Source: Maridesulfovibrio sp.
Lineage (GTDB): Bacteria; Desulfobacterota; Desulfovibrionia; Desulfovibrionales; Desulfovibrionaceae
Assembly (NCBI RefSeq): GCF_963667685.1
Contig: NZ_OY763930.1
Span: forward strand, 1,284,501-1,348,500
Length of the DNA stretch: 64,000 nucleotides
Reading direction: 5' to 3'
In this document: positions 62,022-64,000 of the stretch, piece after piece
Position numbering within the stretch: the first letter of the stretch is position 1
Layout of the letters: each line of letters begins with the position of its first letter
Made by a program: the position numbers and the translations under genes
Notes under the pieces: generated by a model
The model's input: the letters and a program-made list of their open reading frames with translations, nothing else
Told to the model about the DNA's origin: nothing
Database searches by the model: none

Positions 62022-64000
62022 ATGAGTAACAACCAGTTGGACCAAAAAGCGGTCAACGTTGTCAAAGGTTTGATCATGGACTCCATCCGCAAGGCCAATT
62101 CCGGCCATCCCGGCGGTTCTATGTCATCTGCGGACTTTGCATATATTCTTTACAAAGACTTCCTTAAATTCGATCCCAGCAATCCCGAATGGGCAAACCG
62201 TGACCGTTTCGTAATGGCCGCAGGCCACGAATCCCCGCTCCTCTACTCCATCCTGCATCTCTGCGGCCTGCTTTCCATCGAAGACCTCAAACAGTTCCGC
62301 CAACTGGATTCCATCACCCCCGGCCACCCCGAACACGACATGACTCCCGGTGTTGAAGCCACTTCCGGGCCTTTGGGTCAGGGTTTCTGTGTCGGTGTAG
62401 GTATGGCTACAGCTGAGGCTTTCCTCAACGCCAACACCAACGACGATATTGTTGACCACTACACCTATGTACTTTCCTCTGACGGTGATTTTCAGGAACC
62501 TGTAGCACTCGGTGCAGCCACTCTCGCCGGCCTCTGGGGACTCGGCAAACTTATCGTTTTCTACGATTCCAACGACATTCAGCTCGCAGGTCCCACCAGC
62601 AAATGCGACTGCACCGACTTCAAAAAACTTTTCGAAGCAATGTGCTGGCACGTTGTAGAAATCGACGGTCACGATCACGAAGCTATCCGCGCAGCAGTGA
62701 AAGCAGGTCAGGCTGAAACTTCCAAGCCGACCATGATCATCGGTAAAACCGTAATGGCTAAGGGTGCTGCAACCTGCGAAGGCAGTCACTCCACCCACGG
62801 TTCCCCGCTTTCCCACGAAGAAATCGAAGCTACCAAGAAATGCTTCGGTCTTCCCGAAAAAGAAACTTTCTACGTACCTGCGGATGTTGTTGAACATTTT
62901 CAGGCCCGTTTCCCCGATCTCAAAGCACTGGCTGCTCAGTGGAAGGAAAAATCCGACGCAGCTCTCGCCGCTGACGAAAAAATCGCCGCTTTCTGGGCTA
63001 ACGCAAACACAGATCGTAAAGACATCAAACTTGAACTTCCGGAATTCGAAGCGGGTCAGTCCATTGCTACACGTAAGGCCTGGGGTGCATGCCTCGACGC
63101 CATTACCGACGCTCTGCCCACCCTTATTGGCGGTTCCGCAGACCTTGACCCCTCCAACCAGACTGCGAACTTCCGCAAAAAAGTCGGAGACTTTGCCATT
63201 GACGGCAAGACAGCACGCAACCTCGCTTTCGGTGTTCGTGAGTTCCCCATGTCCGTCATCCTCAACGGTATGGCTCTGCACGGCGGTGTAATCCCCTTCG
63301 GCGCGACCTTCCTGACCTTCTCCGATTACTGCAGAAACGGCATGCGCATGTCCGCGTTGCAGCACCTGCCGGTAATCTACATCTACACCCACGATTCTTT
63401 CTACGTTGGAGAAGACGGACCGACCCACCAGCCTATCGAGCACGTAGCTTCCCTGCGCCTGATCCCGAACATGCTGGTTCTCCGTCCCGCCGATGCCCGC
63501 GAAACCGCAGCCTGCCTCGAAATCGCAATGGCACAGGACAAGCGTCCTTCCGCCCTCATGCTCACCCGTCAGGGACTGCCTGTCCTCGGCAAAGATGAGT
63601 TCCCGCAGGTGGAAGAAGGCGTTAAACGCGGCGGTTACATCGTGAAGGATTGTGAAGGCACTCCGGACATGATCGCTATCGCAGCCGGTTCCGAAGTTTC
63701 CATGGCTATCGAAGCGGCTTCCATGATCGAAGGTAAAAAGATCCGCGTGGTCTCCATGCCCTCCGTTGAACTCTTCGAAGAGCAGGATCAGGAATACAAG
63801 GATTCCGTCCTTGACCCCAACGTCCGCACCCGCATCGCAGCAGAAGCAGGCCGCCCCGAAGGCTGGTACAAATACGTCGGCATCGACGGCGCTGTACTGG
63901 GCATCGACCACTTCGGAGCATCCGCACCCGCTGCTCAGCTTGCCGAAAGATACGGCTTCACAGCAGCAAACCTCGCCGAGCTGATGAAAAAACAGTTCTA
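62022..64000 (+). CDS. tkt: Transketolase (stop codon cut by the window edge)
   Basis: The frame from the ATG with AGGGG seven bases upstream runs 659 codons and then TA, so only the last base of the stop is missing. The thiamine-diphosphate enzyme moves two-carbon units between sugar phosphates. Landmarks are IRKANSGHPGGSMSSADFAY, DMTPGVEATSGPLGQGFCVG and the ThDP site SSDGDFQEPVALGAATLAGL, then FYDSNDIQLAG. The pyrimidine domain (ARNLAFGVREFPMSVILNGMA, YTHDSFYVGEDGPTHQPIEH) and the C-terminal domain are also complete. It pairs with rpiB just upstream. Confidence 0.96.
   Translation, partial: MSNNQLDQKAVNVVKGLIMDSIRKANSGHPGGSMSSADFAYILYKDFLKFDPSNPEWANRDRFVMAAGHESPLLYSILHLCGLLSIEDLKQFRQLDSITPGHPEHDMTPGVEATSGPLGQGFCVGVGMATAEAFLNANTNDDIVDHYTYVLSSDGDFQEPVALGAATLAGLWGLGKLIVFYDSNDIQLAGPTSKCDCTDFKKLFEAMCWHVVEIDGHDHEAIRAAVKAGQAETSKPTMIIGKTVMAKGAATCEGSHSTHGSPLSHEEIEATKKCFGLPEKETFYVPADVVEHFQARFPDLKALAAQWKEKSDAALAADEKIAAFWANANTDRKDIKLELPEFEAGQSIATRKAWGACLDAITDALPTLIGGSADLDPSNQTANFRKKVGDFAIDGKTARNLAFGVREFPMSVILNGMALHGGVIPFGATFLTFSDYCRNGMRMSALQHLPVIYIYTHDSFYVGEDGPTHQPIEHVASLRLIPNMLVLRPADARETAACLEIAMAQDKRPSALMLTRQGLPVLGKDEFPQVEEGVKRGGYIVKDCEGTPDMIAIAAGSEVSMAIEAASMIEGKKIRVVSMPSVELFEEQDQEYKDSVLDPNVRTRIAAEAGRPEGWYKYVGIDGAVLGIDHFGASAPAAQLAERYGFTAANLAELMKKQF

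Noticed and set aside
62124-63911. Long minus-strand open frame (595 codons) opposite the transketolase gene
   Set aside because: The plus strand encodes a complete transketolase with all motifs; the minus frame lacks recognisable domains and a binding site.

Overview
The window reads as a chromosomal segment of a Desulfovibrionaceae-type bacterium (Desulfobacterota). The case rests on resemblance, since no search was run. It carries many large chemosensory and redox-linked sensors, a receptor with a c-type haem motif, a MetH without its reactivation domain, a stand-alone short-type GNAT close to N-acetylglutamate synthases, and a dispersed hairpin-bearing intergenic repeat of a kind I associate with Desulfovibrio genomes. 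A marine (Maridesulfovibrio-like) member is a reasonable guess but is not proven. I see no rRNA operon, CRISPR array, insertion sequence or integrated phage. One tRNA (Tyr) is present.

Layout. 0.1-5.2 kb (+): acetyl-CoA synthetase, a flavin-reductase-like small protein and a double-Cache/PAS histidine kinase preceded by a perfect 38-bp palindrome. 5.2-7.8 kb (-): a DUF484/GAF-like protein, cobS and a SAM hydroxide adenosyltransferase. 8.0-10.5 kb (+): argS and a SPOR protein. 10.5-14.2 kb (-): an EamA permease and phoR/phoB. 14.2-25.8 kb (-): eight closely packed chemosensory genes. 26-30.5 kb: a phage-CII-like regulator, dapF, a YhhQ-type queuosine precursor transporter and a diguanylate cyclase. 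30.8-34.8 kb (+): two glycosyltransferases and a CheV-like protein. 34.8-38 kb: PgeF, 5-formyl-THF cyclo-ligase, a phosphodiesterase, RlmH and a small protein. 38-42 kb (-): type II secretion gspE and gspD and a CPBP-type intramembrane protease. 42-50.4 kb: cell-surface and sulfur-related genes (GT9 glycosyltransferase, secreted protein, KAS III-like synthase, APS kinase, MscS channel, WecB), then radA. 50.6-56.2 kb (-): DUF3426 zinc-ribbon protein, hpt, a GNAT, a TlpA-like lipoprotein and metH. 56.5-60.8 kb (+): rpoH, an HD protein, a TPR lipoprotein and a LolB-like lipoprotein, translationally coupled. 60.8-64 kb (+): a small coiled protein, tRNA-Tyr, rpiB and tkt, whose stop codon is cut by the window edge.

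The most interesting region is 14.2-25.8 kb. Gene by gene it matches the Pseudomonas Wsp surface-sensing pathway in order: receptor, CheW, CheR-TPR, CheW with a Cys-rich N-terminus, CheA-REC, CheB. The last gene keeps a receiver that closely resembles WspR, but the GGDEF diguanylate cyclase is replaced by a PP2C/SpoIIE-type serine phosphatase. A second WspA-like receptor with a periplasmic CxxCH haem motif follows, and the kinase carries two HPt domains. The inference is a Wsp-type signalling core re-wired from c-di-GMP to protein dephosphorylation (partner switching), with one Cache input and one haem or redox input. No anti-sigma factor or antagonist partner lies in the window, so the downstream target is unknown.

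A second theme is a family of about 80-120 bp hairpin repeats. At least four copies occur (about 6.9, 48.9, 50.4 and 50.6 kb). Three start at, or just after, the stop codon of a minus-strand gene, and the fourth supplies the ribosome binding site of radA.
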